DNA from: Verrucomicrobiota bacterium
GTDB taxonomy: Bacteria; Verrucomicrobiota; Verrucomicrobiia; Limisphaerales; UBA9464
Assembly (NCBI GenBank): GCA_947471985.1
Contig: CANIZL010000080.1
Span: 1-32,669 of the forward strand
Reading direction: 5' to 3'
DNA: 32,669 nt
The translations under genes were made by a program, and so were the position numbers. Below the pieces are notes generated by a model. That model ran no database searches and was not told the origin of the DNA. It saw only the letters and a program-made list of their open reading frames with translations. Below are positions 10,210 to 18,641 of this stretch, piece by piece (position 1 is the first letter of the stretch; each line of letters begins with the position of its first letter).

Positions 10210-10226
10210 CCCCGTTCCTTGAGCCT

Positions 10227-11696
10227 ATGTCTTCCCCCATTTTCTTCCCCGAACCGTCCGAGCTGACCACCCGACGGTATTTCTTTGGCCGTTCCGCCCG
10301 CGGGCTGGGCACCATCGCCCTGGCCTCGCTGCTGAATCGCAATTTGCTGGCTGGCGGCACGGGCTCCCCTTCGAACCCCTTGGCGGGAGGGACCCGTGGC
10401 AGCATTCATCCGCTTCACTTCGCGCCGCGGGCGAAACGCGTCATTTATCTGTTCCAATCCGGCGCCCCGTCCCAATTGGATCTTTACGATTACAAACCCA
10501 AGCTGATCGCGTTGAATGGGCAGCCGATGCCGGAGAGTTATACGAAGGGCCAGCGCATTGCCCAGTTGGCCGGACAAAAGCTCACCTGCGTCGGCACCAA
10601 GTTTAAGTTCGCGCGGCACGGGAATTCCGGCGCCGAGATCTCCGAGTTGCTGCCGCATATTGCCGGGGTCGCCGACGAACTGGCGATCATTCGCTCCCTG
10701 CATACCGAGGCGATTAATCACGATCCGGGTGTGACCATGATGCAGACCGGCAGCACCCAGGCGGGTCGTCCTGCGATGGGCGCCTGGCTTTCGTACGGAT
10801 TGGGCAGCGAGAACGAGCAGCTGCCGGCGTTCGTCGTGCTGACTTCCGGGCATGGGCAGGATCAGCCGTTGCTGACCCGCTATTGGGGAAATGGTTTTTT
10901 GCCCGGGAATCATCAGGGCGTCGACTTCCGATCGCAGGGCGAGCCCATCCTGTTTGTTTCGAATCCCCAGGGCATCGATGGACCTGTGCGTCGCCGGTTG
11001 CTGGATGGTTTGCGGGACTTGAATCAATTGAAGCTGGAGGCCGTGGGGGATCCGGAGATCAACACCCGGATTCAATCGTATGAGATGGCGTATCGCATGC
11101 AGACGAGCGTGCCCGAGCTGATGGATCTGAAGCGGGAACCGGCCAAAGTCTTGGAGGATTATGGGGCGCAACCGGGGCAGTCGTCCTTCGCGAACAACTG
11201 TCTGTTGGCGCGGCGCCTGGTGGAACGGGGCGTTCGGTTTGTGCAGTTGTATCACCGGGGCTGGGATCACCACGGCAATCTTCCGGCCGATATCACCCGG
11301 ACCTGCCAAAACGTGGATCGACCCTCCGCGGCATTGATTCGCGATCTGAAGCAACGCGGTCTGCTGGAGGACACCTTGGTCATCTGGGGCGGTGAATTTG
11401 GTCGGACGCCAATGAATCAGGGCGACATGGGCAACGGCAATTACGGCCGCGACCATCACATGAAGGCGTATAGCATTTGGATGGCGGGCGGTGGCATTAA
11501 GCCGGGAGTCACTCTGGGTGCGACCGATGAGTTGGGGTACAACGCGGTGGAGGATCCCGTGACCGTGAATGATTTCCAGGCCACCGTGCTGCGCTGCCTG
11601 GGCTTGGATCACGAGAAGTTGACGTATCGATTCCAAGGTCGCGATTTCCGCCTCACCGATGTCGCCGGCGAGGCGATCCAAAAGATCCTCGCATGA
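10227..11696 (+). CDS. DUF1501 family protein, Tat-exported (copy 2)
   Basis: A 489-aa DUF1501 protein beginning at ATG 10227, 17 nt after the second PSD1 gene. The signal TTRRYFFGR with R16-R17 is a twin-arginine motif and is followed by the alanine- and leucine-rich [11 protein letters not shown]. Family blocks are present: [41 protein letters not shown] with E390-R393, NYGRDHH, and the terminal [15 protein letters not shown]. It retains the same likely metal-site positions as copy 1 but is not closely similar over its full length, so this is not a recent duplication. Pairing with the preceding PSD1 gene repeats the arrangement at 2169-6388. Substrate unknown. Its stop codon overlaps the ATG of a 51-codon small ORF. 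Confidence 0.88.
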   Translation: MSSPIFFPEPSELTTRRYFFGRSARGLGTIALASLLNRNLLAGGTGSPSNPLAGGTRGSIHPLHFAPRAKRVIYLFQSGAPSQLDLYDYKPKLIALNGQPMPESYTKGQRIAQLAGQKLTCVGTKFKFARHGNSGAEISELLPHIAGVADELAIIRSLHTEAINHDPGVTMMQTGSTQAGRPAMGAWLSYGLGSENEQLPAFVVLTSGHGQDQPLLTRYWGNGFLPGNHQGVDFRSQGEPILFVSNPQGIDGPVRRRLLDGLRDLNQLKLEAVGDPEINTRIQSYEMAYRMQTSVPELMDLKREPAKVLEDYGAQPGQSSFANNCLLARRLVERGVRFVQLYHRGWDHHGNLPADITRTCQNVDRPSAALIRDLKQRGLLEDTLVIWGGEFGRTPMNQGDMGNGNYGRDHHMKAYSIWMAGGGIKPGVTLGATDELGYNAVEDPVTVNDFQATVLRCLGLDHEKLTYRFQGRDFRLTDVAGEAIQKILA

Positions 11697-11848
11697 GTGG
11701 CTGCGAACGCACGCCGTTGGACGGGCCCGGGTCGTGGGCTTATCGATGGCCGGATAGAAACGTGAACCCCGCATTGAAGAACGATCGTTGCGACCGCGGC
11801 CACTTCGGGAGCAGCCTCACCCCGCAGGTTGGAACTCTGCGCCCATGA
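11693..11848 (+). CDS. Candidate small protein (51 aa) bridging two DUF1501 genes
   Basis: ATG 11693 overlaps the stop of DUF1501 copy 2 as ATGA, and the frame's own TGA (11846-11848) overlaps the ATG of DUF1501 copy 3, again as ATGA. The frame therefore fills the 148-nt gap exactly, with translational-coupling overlaps at both ends. The peptide starts [20 protein letters not shown] and ends [10 protein letters not shown]; it is polar, has two cysteines, no signal peptide and no membrane segment, and I recognise no family. It may be a real small protein, or a spacer kept open so ribosomes can pass to the next gene. The double overlap is seen directly; function is unknown, and chance cannot be excluded. 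Confidence 0.45.
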   Translation: MSGCERTPLDGPGSWAYRWPDRNVNPALKNDRCDRGHFGSSLTPQVGTLRP

Positions 11849-13284
11849 ATATTTCACCGACACCGCTGTTGTCGCGCCGGCATTTTCTGTCCAACACCGC
11901 TCACGGATTGGGGAGTGTCGCCCTGGCGTGGCTGCTGCAGCGCGAGCAAGCGCGGGCGGCGGGACCGGGACCGGTGGGCGCCGCCTTGAAGCCGCATTTC
12001 GCGCCGCGGGCAAAGCGCGTGGTGCAAATCTTCTGCTGTGGCGGGGTGAGTCATCTCGACACCTTCGACTACAAGCCGGAGCTGGAGCGGATGCACGGGA
12101 AGACGCTGGAAGGAAAGGGCGAGAACCTCGGCTTTTTTGGTCAGCCCGGGAAACTGATGAAGAGCGTCTATCCGTTCCGTCAGCGGGGGCAAAGCGGGAG
12201 CTGGGTGAGCGATCTGCTGCCGCATCTCGCGGGTTGTGCGGACGATCTGTGCTTCATCCACTCGATGTTCGCCAAGAGCAACAATCACACGCCGGCAACC
12301 TTCCAGATGAACAGCGGCTTCACGCTGAATGGATTTCCCTCCCTAGGCGCCTGGCTGAGTTACGGCTTGGGTACCGAGAACGAGAATCTGCCGGTCTTTG
12401 TCGTGCTGCCCGATCCGCGCGGATTGCCGGCCGGCGGATCGATCAATTGGGCTTCCGGGTTTCTGCCGGCGAATCATCAGGGAGTGCCGTTCCGCACGAA
12501 CAGCGGTGAACCCATTGTGGATCTCAACACCCCGGCGGGCATCACGGCGGCGAACCGCAATTCGGACCTGCAGTTGTTGGCGGCGATGAATCGGGAATTC
12601 GCGGACGCGCATCCCACCGACAACGCGTTTGCCGCACGGTTGCGGAGTTATGAGTTGGCGGCGCGCATGCAGACCAGCATTCCGGAGGCGACGAACGTCG
12701 AGGAGGAAAGCGCGGCCACGAAGGCCTTCTACGGACTCGGGGATGCCCGCAATAAAGGCTTCGCCCGCAATTGCCTCCTCGCCCGGCGCCTGCTGGAACG
12801 CGGCGTGCGGTTCGTGCAGATCATCAACGGCGGGTCCTTCGGCAGTCCGCGTATCAACTGGGACGGGCACGAAAACCTGAAGGAAAACCACGACACCCAG
12901 GCGGCCACCATGGACCAACCCGTGGCCGCGCTGATCCAGGATCTGAAACAGCGGGGCATGCTGGAAGACACTCTGTTCGTGTGGTCCACGGAGTTCGGTC
13001 GCAGTCCCTCGACGCAGGGCATTGACGCCCCCGGGCGCGACCATCATCCGACCGCCTTCACGTGTTTCCTGGCGGGAGCCGGGATAAAGAAGGGCTATCA
13101 CTATGGATCCAGCGACGAGGTGGGATATTTCGTGGGCAACAACAAGGTCACGATTCCGGACTTCCACGCCACCATTCTGCATTTGCTGGGCCTGGATCAC
13201 GAGCGCCTGACCTATTATCACAACGGCATCAACCGCCGGCTGACCGACGTCCATGGCCAGGTTCTCTCGGACATTTTGGTGTGA
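11845..13284 (+). CDS. DUF1501 family protein, Tat-exported (copy 3)
   Basis: A 479-aa DUF1501 protein. ATG 11845 is preferred over an in-frame upstream start at 11788 because it places the twin-arginine motif LSRRHFLSN (R11-R12) at the right distance before GLGSVALAWLL. Conserved blocks include [44 protein letters not shown] (E383-R386), GRDHHPTAF and the closing LHLLGLDHERLTYY with GINRRLTDVHG. Unlike the other two copies it has no PSD1 gene of its own directly upstream; instead it follows the small ORF and precedes a sulfatase. Its C-terminal half resembles copy 1 more than copy 2 (shared FHATILHLLGIDH-like and RRLTDVHG phrases). Probably a periplasmic metalloenzyme-like protein of unknown substrate. 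Confidence 0.88.
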   Translation: MNISPTPLLSRRHFLSNTAHGLGSVALAWLLQREQARAAGPGPVGAALKPHFAPRAKRVVQIFCCGGVSHLDTFDYKPELERMHGKTLEGKGENLGFFGQPGKLMKSVYPFRQRGQSGSWVSDLLPHLAGCADDLCFIHSMFAKSNNHTPATFQMNSGFTLNGFPSLGAWLSYGLGTENENLPVFVVLPDPRGLPAGGSINWASGFLPANHQGVPFRTNSGEPIVDLNTPAGITAANRNSDLQLLAAMNREFADAHPTDNAFAARLRSYELAARMQTSIPEATNVEEESAATKAFYGLGDARNKGFARNCLLARRLLERGVRFVQIINGGSFGSPRINWDGHENLKENHDTQAATMDQPVAALIQDLKQRGMLEDTLFVWSTEFGRSPSTQGIDAPGRDHHPTAFTCFLAGAGIKKGYHYGSSDEVGYFVGNNKVTIPDFHATILHLLGLDHERLTYYHNGINRRLTDVHGQVLSDILV

Positions 13285-13330
13285 TTCGGCGCCCGGGCCG
13301 GGGGTGCGATCCGAGATCGGCAGGCGTCCG

Positions 13331-14806
13331 GTGTACGGCAATTCCCGCTCGCTCCGCAACGGAATCCTCCTCGCGAACCGGTTGGGTTCGCGCTGGCGGA
13401 TTGTTGTTGGGCTAATCCTCGGCGCGTTCGCCCTCCACCCCTCCGGTCGTGCGGCAGAGCGTACGCGGCCCAATGTCATTGTGTTGATGGCCGATCAATG
13501 GCGGGCGCAGGCGTTTGGATTTGCCGGCGATCCCAACGTGCGGACGCCGCATTTTGATCAGCTCGCGGCGGAGAGTGTCTGGCTCAAGAATGCGGTATCC
13601 GGTCTGGCCGTCTGCTCGCCCACCCGGGCGTCGCTGATGACGGGACAGCGCCCGTTGACCCACGGAGTCTTTCTCAACGACGTCCCGCTCAATCCCGAGG
13701 CGACCACGCTGGCGAAGGTTTTCCGTCGGGCCGGCTACGACACGGGCATCATCGGGAAGTGGCACATCGATGGTCAGGGACGTTCCCGTTTCATCCCGCC
13801 GGAGCGCCGGCAGGGATTCGACTTTTGGCGGGTCCAGGAATGCACCCACGACTACACCAATTCCTCTTATTATGGGGACGGCCCCGAACGGCGGATGTGG
13901 CCAGGATACGACGCGGCGGCGCAGACCCGGGAAGCCTGTGATTACCTGCGCCGGGCGGCGGCACGGGAGTCGAAGCCATTTCTGTTGGTGCTGGCGTGGG
14001 GCCCGCCGCACGATCCGTATTTCTCGGCGCCGGAACGTTATCGCGCCTTGTACGACGCGGCAAAGCTGCGCCTGCGCCCCAACGTTCCCGCCGGACTCGG
14101 ACCGGCAACGGCGAAGCTATTAGCCGGCTACTATGCGCATTGCACGGCGTTGGACGATTGCCTGGGGGAGTTACGGCAAACTCTAAAGAGCACGGGCCAA
14201 GCCGCGAACACCCTCCTGGTTTTCAGTGCGGATCATGGCGACATGCTGGGTTCGCAAGGGCTCTACAAAAAGCAGAAGCCGTATGACGAATCGGTGCGCG
14301 TGCCGTTGCTGATCCACTGGCCGCAGGGATTGGGTACCCGCCGGCGCATCCGCAACGCGCCGATCAATACGGAGGATCTGATGCCCACTCTGCTCGGATT
14401 GTGCCGCCTGCCCATTCCGCCCAGCGTGGAGGGTTTGGACTACAGCGACTATTTGGCGGGCGGTCGTAATCCGGGTGACGATGCCACCGTGATCCAGTGC
14501 GTCACGCCCTTCGGGGAATGGGAACGCCGGGTGGGCGGACGGGAGTACCGGGGTTTGCGCACGTTGCGCTATAGCTATGTACAGGATCTCCAGGGGCCGT
14601 GGCTGCTGTTTGATAACCAGACCGATCCGTATCAAACCAACAATTTGGTGAATCAGCCCGCGCACGTCCGAGTGCAGTCCCGGTTAAAGGCTCAGCTGTC
14701 GCGCAAGCTTCAGGAACGGAATGATCAATTTCGGCCTGGTCCGGAGTACCTTCGGCAATGGTCGTATGCGGTGGATCCAAACGGCACCATGCCGTACGGG
14801 CCGTGA
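13331..14806 (+). CDS. Formylglycine-dependent sulfatase, exported
   Basis: A type I sulfatase of about 491 aa that should hydrolyse sulfate esters, most likely on a polysaccharide, outside the cytoplasm. The signature C95-S-P-T-R99-ASLMTG is the Cys-type site that maturation enzymes convert to formylglycine. Other family features are NVIVLMADQWRAQ (first metal ligands), GIIGKWHIDGQ, WGPPHDPY and the late FSADHGDMLGSQGLYKKQKP block with the second metal-ligand set. The N-terminal hydrophobic IVVGLILGAFALHPSGRAAE looks like a signal peptide. The start is uncertain: GTG 13331 is used here; GTG 13304 and ATG 13253 (overlapping the upstream stop by 32 nt) are in frame but leave an over-long N-region. 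No maturase gene is in the window. It probably belongs to the same transcript as DUF1501 copy 3. Confidence 0.88.
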   Translation: MYGNSRSLRNGILLANRLGSRWRIVVGLILGAFALHPSGRAAERTRPNVIVLMADQWRAQAFGFAGDPNVRTPHFDQLAAESVWLKNAVSGLAVCSPTRASLMTGQRPLTHGVFLNDVPLNPEATTLAKVFRRAGYDTGIIGKWHIDGQGRSRFIPPERRQGFDFWRVQECTHDYTNSSYYGDGPERRMWPGYDAAAQTREACDYLRRAAARESKPFLLVLAWGPPHDPYFSAPERYRALYDAAKLRLRPNVPAGLGPATAKLLAGYYAHCTALDDCLGELRQTLKSTGQAANTLLVFSADHGDMLGSQGLYKKQKPYDESVRVPLLIHWPQGLGTRRRIRNAPINTEDLMPTLLGLCRLPIPPSVEGLDYSDYLAGGRNPGDDATVIQCVTPFGEWERRVGGREYRGLRTLRYSYVQDLQGPWLLFDNQTDPYQTNNLVNQPAHVRVQSRLKAQLSRKLQERNDQFRPGPEYLRQWSYAVDPNGTMPYGP

Positions 14807-14851
14807 GTCCGATCAGGATACGCGTGGTGCTGGGGAGGCGTGACTTCAAAG

Positions 14852-14874
14852 CCGCCGGTCAAAGCATCCGGCGG
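14852..14874. terminator. Hairpin between converging operons, possible terminator
   Basis: CCGCCGG at 14852-14858 pairs perfectly with CCGGCGG at 14868-14874 across a 9-nt loop. It straddles the stop codon of the minus-strand acyl-AMP ligase and lies 45 nt past the plus-strand sulfatase stop, where the two transcription units meet. There is no U-rich tract on either side, so a Rho-independent terminator is not fully satisfied; the position is the main support. Confidence 0.35.
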
Positions 14875-16418
14875 AGGGCGGGGTAATCCACTTTGGCGTT
14901 GTGCCGTTGATCCACCGGAATGCGTCGAACAAAACGGATCTGATCCAGGCGCGCCCAGGCGAGTCGCGCGGTCAGATCCTGAGGCGTCAGGCCCTGCACC
15001 GCTTCCACCACCAGCCAGCGCTGGCCTTGCCAGGCAATCAGCGCGGAGCGGCGCACAGCGGGGTCTTGCTGGGCGGCGCATTCCACTTGGAACGGATAGA
15101 TCACTCCGGCGGCATCCTGAATCCGTTCGCGGCTGCGACCGAGGAGCCAGACCCGGCCACGCTCATCAAGATAACCGGCATCGCCGGTCTTGTGCCACGT
15201 GCGGCCGTCGACACTCAGTTTGGTTTCCGCGTCGCCAATGCCGTTCAGATAGCCCGGTTGCACATGGGGTCCGTTGACCACAATTTCACCAAATTCACCG
15301 GGGCTCAGCGATGCCGCCCCAAAGGCATTGGCTGAAACGGCACCGTCCATTCCGCGCGCTCCCTCTCGCAGGATGCGAAGCTGGATGTCGGGATCGGGAA
15401 ATCCCGACAGCAACCCGCGACCTGATAGCATGCCTTGCCGATCTTGGGCCGTGATTTCGTTCAGGCTGATTTTCGCAATGGGTTCGGCCTCCGTGGAGCC
15501 GTACACCGCCACGATCTCGGCCGCGGGAGCCATCGCCTGCAATTGATCCAGCAAGCGGGGAAAGACCGGGGCGCCACCGGTGAACACGCGTTTGAGCGAC
15601 CCCAGAGTTTCACCCGTGGCAGCGCAGTGTTCCGCCAGGCGCGCCAGCAGGGCTGGTGAGGCACTGACCCGATCCGGGCGGTGTCGTTGGAACTGTTGCA
15701 ACACCGGGACCGGATTCACCCGAGCGGGGGCCCGCAGATCCGCATTGGGCAGGATCGAAGTGACGCCGCTGGCGAGATTGGCGAGGACGAAGATGGGCAG
15801 GGTGGAGAAATCCACCTCGCCGGGTTGCAAGGCGAGGCTGCGTTCAATGACCCGTTGTTGTTCGCGCAGGAATCCGTGGGTGCGGACCGCCGCCTTGGGT
15901 TCCGCTGTGCTGCCGCTGGTGAAACGGATCAAGGCCGGGTTCGTGGCGGTGCAGGACGCCAGGCGCGGCACAGCGCCCGTGAAACCGGGCGCGATCAAAC
16001 GGGTGGCACCTGGAATGAATCCGCGCGTGGTGAACTTCCGGGGAATCCGGCAGAGCCCCGGGGAGAGGCACCGCAATGCATGTGCGGCCGGACTGCCAAT
16101 AAAAGCCAGCGGCGGATTCAAGGCGCAGCAGGAATCGATGTGTTTCCGGCCGGCCGATGGATCCAAAAACATCGCCACCAGACCCAGTCGGAAAAGGGCA
16201 CTCAGCGCGATGTAAAGTTCCGCCGACATCGGGACGAGCACCAGCACCGCGTCGCCCGGACGCAAACCGGCCGCCTGAAGCTGACCCGCGGCCTGCGCGG
16301 CGGCGTCGGCCAGTTCGCGAAAGGAGGTCGTTCGGACTTGGCCCCGCGGGTAGTCAATAATGGCCGGTTGATCCCCACTGGATGCCGCGCGGTCGCAGAG
16401 GATTTGGGCGACGTTCAA
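14859..16418 (-). CDS. AMP-dependent acyl ligase (fatty acyl-AMP/CoA ligase family)
   Basis: A 519-aa adenylate-forming enzyme that would activate a carboxylic acid, probably a fatty acid, with ATP. The phosphate-binding loop FTSGSTAEPKA is at residues 166-176, the adenine motif YGSTE starts at Y306, and TGDAGYLDERGRVWLLGRS is near 411. The C-terminal subdomain ends with HNAKVDYPALRR, holding the catalytic-type lysine. Local sequence is reminiscent of OleC-like ligases, but no OleA/B/D genes are present and there is no carrier protein here. The start is TTG 16418, overlapping the upstream stop as TTGA; the much longer open frame upstream runs antisense-like through the neighbouring gene and is not used. 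It is the last gene of the minus-strand cluster, and may feed acyl groups to the GNAT protein or the reductase. Confidence 0.85.
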   Translation of the reverse strand: MNVAQILCDRAASSGDQPAIIDYPRGQVRTTSFRELADAAAQAAGQLQAAGLRPGDAVLVLVPMSAELYIALSALFRLGLVAMFLDPSAGRKHIDSCCALNPPLAFIGSPAAHALRCLSPGLCRIPRKFTTRGFIPGATRLIAPGFTGAVPRLASCTATNPALIRFTSGSTAEPKAAVRTHGFLREQQRVIERSLALQPGEVDFSTLPIFVLANLASGVTSILPNADLRAPARVNPVPVLQQFQRHRPDRVSASPALLARLAEHCAATGETLGSLKRVFTGGAPVFPRLLDQLQAMAPAAEIVAVYGSTEAEPIAKISLNEITAQDRQGMLSGRGLLSGFPDPDIQLRILREGARGMDGAVSANAFGAASLSPGEFGEIVVNGPHVQPGYLNGIGDAETKLSVDGRTWHKTGDAGYLDERGRVWLLGRSRERIQDAAGVIYPFQVECAAQQDPAVRRSALIAWQGQRWLVVEAVQGLTPQDLTARLAWARLDQIRFVRRIPVDQRHNAKVDYPALRRML

Positions 16419-17479
16419 GGGGCCAAGGGAGCAGCGATTTCCGTGACATCGGACCGGTTTCCCAAGGCGCGATGATACAGTGCGTAGCGGCGGAAAGGAC
16501 GGGCGTAGCGGGCGCTGAGGCTGGTGGAGGGATTGCCGTCCTGCATGAGGGCGTGAATGACCCGGCGATACCCGAGTCGCCGCGCGGCCCGGTGCGTCTC
16601 CTGCGTCAGCCAGCGGCCCAGGCCGGCGTAGGTTCGATCGGGAATCACCGCGAGGGTCTTCAGGATCACCGTATCCACCGGTTGCCCCCGCCGGGCGGCG
16701 AGCAAATCGGGCACGTTGAACACGTAACCCACCGCCTGACCGCGGTGCATGGCCACCAGAATCAACTCCGGCCGCAGATACGGAAACAGTTGGCTGAATT
16801 CCCGGCGAAAAACTTCTTCCGGCAGCGGTTGATAAAGGAATCCTCGCTGAAAGCTCGCCAGTGTGATCCGATGAAATTCGCCCAACTCCTGGTCCAAGTT
16901 CCGCGGATCCAGCGGGCGCAGCGTGATGCCAAGCACGCTTAACACCTGTTCGGCATGCCGAGCCTTGGGATCCTCGAGCTCCAAATTGTCCGTAACGGTG
17001 GATCGATAGTGCGCCAGCGGCGTGAACCCGGCCGACGCGAAATGCTCGCACCATTCGTGGGGTGTGTCCGGCTCCAGCAGGAACGGAGGCTCATCCCCGC
17101 GTTCGGTGACGAGGCGGTAGCGTCGCCAGGTGTTGCCGTCCATGGGTCCCACGGCCTGGGTGCAGTCGTGGGCCGCCAGTTCGGCACAAACCTCGTTCAG
17201 CAGTCCCCGGCCGGCCGCCGCGGTGGCCGCGGCATAGTGCCCAAGAATGCCCAAGCGCTGGCCGGGCACCGGTGGCGTTGCGTCCCACCACAGCGAACAC
17301 CGGGCTTCGATGTGGCCGCTCGCATTCCGCCAGACCCGATGCGCATTCGCGCCGTGACGGGCGATGTCCTCGGGATCAAACGGTGGCAGGAGCGTCTCGG
17401 CCGCGGTTGGGGCGAGGGCGGATTCGGCCGTCGTTGGTGAGGGGGGATTCACGGCGCGGGGCGGGGCGGAATTAGACAA
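16415..17479 (-). CDS. GNAT-like N-acyltransferase
   Basis: A protein of about 354 aa resembling two-part GNAT acyltransferases. The N-terminal half has AVGPMDGNTWRRYRLV, PPFLLEPDTP and an AGFTPLAHYRSTVTDN phrase; the C-terminal half has ILVAMHRGQAVGYVFNVPD, a beta-bulge region VILKTLAVIPDRTYAGLGRW that would carry the acyl-CoA pyrophosphate loop, and GYRRVIHALMQDGN. It probably transfers an acyl group from CoA, acyl-AMP or a carrier to an amine. The start is unclear: TTG 17479 has GGAGG just upstream and overlaps the BtaA-like stop; TTG 17494 and GTG 17452 are alternatives. The downstream acyl ligase overlaps its stop by TTGA, which fits a two-step activation and transfer pair. Substrate is inferred, not shown. 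Confidence 0.7.
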   Translation of the reverse strand: MSNSAPPRAVNPPSPTTAESALAPTAAETLLPPFDPEDIARHGANAHRVWRNASGHIEARCSLWWDATPPVPGQRLGILGHYAAATAAAGRGLLNEVCAELAAHDCTQAVGPMDGNTWRRYRLVTERGDEPPFLLEPDTPHEWCEHFASAGFTPLAHYRSTVTDNLELEDPKARHAEQVLSVLGITLRPLDPRNLDQELGEFHRITLASFQRGFLYQPLPEEVFRREFSQLFPYLRPELILVAMHRGQAVGYVFNVPDLLAARRGQPVDTVILKTLAVIPDRTYAGLGRWLTQETHRAARRLGYRRVIHALMQDGNPSTSLSARYARPFRRYALYHRALGNRSDVTEIAAPLAP

Positions 17480-18614
17480 TTTCCTCCACCACAAAGGTGC
17501 AATAGAAAAAGGCCTGATCGCGCGCGTGGAGACTCCGACTGAGTTCCGTTAGCGAACGCAGGCGGTCCGCCAAGGAGTCCGGTCGGTGCCGATCTGCCAG
17601 CGTATTCCAGTACGCGAGGCGCGCGCCCGGGCGGCCGGATCGGATTAATCGGTCGAGCAATCGGTGATAATTCTCCGCCGACATATACTCGAAAATGTCG
17701 CTGAGATTAAAGGCCCCAAACGTGCCGGCATCGACGGTTTCCAGATAATTTTCGAGGGGCTGACAGTGCCATTCGAGGCGATCCAGTCCGTCGCGGATGG
17801 GGGCAAAGTTCTCCGGTCGCAGCGCGAAGGGCAGCGCGGTGGTGTGACTTCCGGTGAGGATCCACTGGATATAAGGATTCTCCGCCGGATTGAGCGCGGT
17901 GAGGGCGTGCCGGGTGCGGGTGAGGATGCGGTCGGCGACGCGCCCCTCGACGTAGCGGAAGAAACTGGGATCGCGGCCCAGTCGACCCATGACGAAGCGC
18001 GAGAAGAACATTTGGAACATGAGGCGCCAACGCCAGGTGTCCCAGTGGTCGCGATAAAAGGCCTCCCGCTCGTCCCGCGTTCCGCCCTGCAGGAGCCGTT
18101 CCACGGTGCGCCGGGAATGCACCAGCGGCAGCACCCGATTGCGGAAGGTGGCAAAATACCGTTCGAACTTGCCGGCGCTGCCGATGCCGGCGGCAATTGC
18201 CGCGGGTTGTGCATCCCAAAAGGCGCGTACGGCGGGCGAGACACTCCGACGGCACCGCGCGTACAATTCGGCGCGGCACGGACTGGGGCGGGAGCCGATC
18301 AATTCCAGCAGGCCCGCGTGGTCCAGTTCGCGATAGGCCGCCACCCGGAGTTCCAGGCAGGCCAGTTGCGAGGGATTCAGATCCAGCACCACCACCCGGC
18401 CGGGCGACCGGGTGAGCAGGGCGAGCGCATTGTCTCCGGCGGAACCAATCGATAGACAGTGGTCGCCCGGTTGAATGGCCAGGGCTTCCTGCAGGATGTC
18501 CGCGTCTTCCCAGCATTGTGCATAGCGGATCTGGGAAAAATCGGCGTGCTCCGCCGCCTCCCCGCGGAGGGGCGTTGCCCCTTCCACGGTGGCCGCCACA
18601 GAATCAACACTCAT
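17472..18614 (-). CDS. BtaA-like (DUF3419) aminocarboxypropyl transferase
   Basis: A 380-aa DUF3419 protein. The family includes BtaA, which moves the 3-amino-3-carboxypropyl group of S-adenosylmethionine to diacylglycerol in the first step of betaine lipid (DGTS) synthesis. Diagnostic features are IRYAQCWEDADILQEAL (the QCWED box), the SAM-binding stretch CLSIGSAGDNALALL with VVVLDLNPSQLACLELR, and the late GAFNLSDIFEYMS block. ATG 18614 is used. No BtaB N-methyltransferase is encoded in the window, so the usual end product DGTS is not predicted from this locus alone. Within this cluster it may place the aminocarboxypropyl group on another lipid or metabolite hydroxyl or amine. Family call is firm; substrate is inference. 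Confidence 0.85.
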   Translation of the reverse strand: MSVDSVAATVEGATPLRGEAAEHADFSQIRYAQCWEDADILQEALAIQPGDHCLSIGSAGDNALALLTRSPGRVVVLDLNPSQLACLELRVAAYRELDHAGLLELIGSRPSPCRAELYARCRRSVSPAVRAFWDAQPAAIAAGIGSAGKFERYFATFRNRVLPLVHSRRTVERLLQGGTRDEREAFYRDHWDTWRWRLMFQMFFSRFVMGRLGRDPSFFRYVEGRVADRILTRTRHALTALNPAENPYIQWILTGSHTTALPFALRPENFAPIRDGLDRLEWHCQPLENYLETVDAGTFGAFNLSDIFEYMSAENYHRLLDRLIRSGRPGARLAYWNTLADRHRPDSLADRLRSLTELSRSLHARDQAFFYCTFVVEEIV

Positions 18615-18641
18615 GGGACACGTCCCCGCAGTCGGATCCGC

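Noticed and set aside
10065-11774. 569-codon minus-strand frame opposite DUF1501 copy 2
   Set aside because: Antisense shadow of the DUF1501 gene: its length comes from GC-rich codon bias, and it has no domain motifs.
14859-16418. Ole-type olefin biosynthesis
   Set aside because: The ligase is somewhat OleC-like, but no thiolase (OleA), hydrolase (OleB) or reductase (OleD) genes accompany it.
14859-17054. Acyl ligase extended to 731 codons
   Set aside because: The extra N-terminal part is low-complexity Arg/Gly/Ser-rich sequence out of frame with the GNAT gene; the ligase fold begins at TTG 16418, which overlaps the GNAT stop.
17472-18614. Complete betaine lipid (DGTS) operon
   Set aside because: Only the BtaA-like half is present; no BtaB methyltransferase is encoded in the window.
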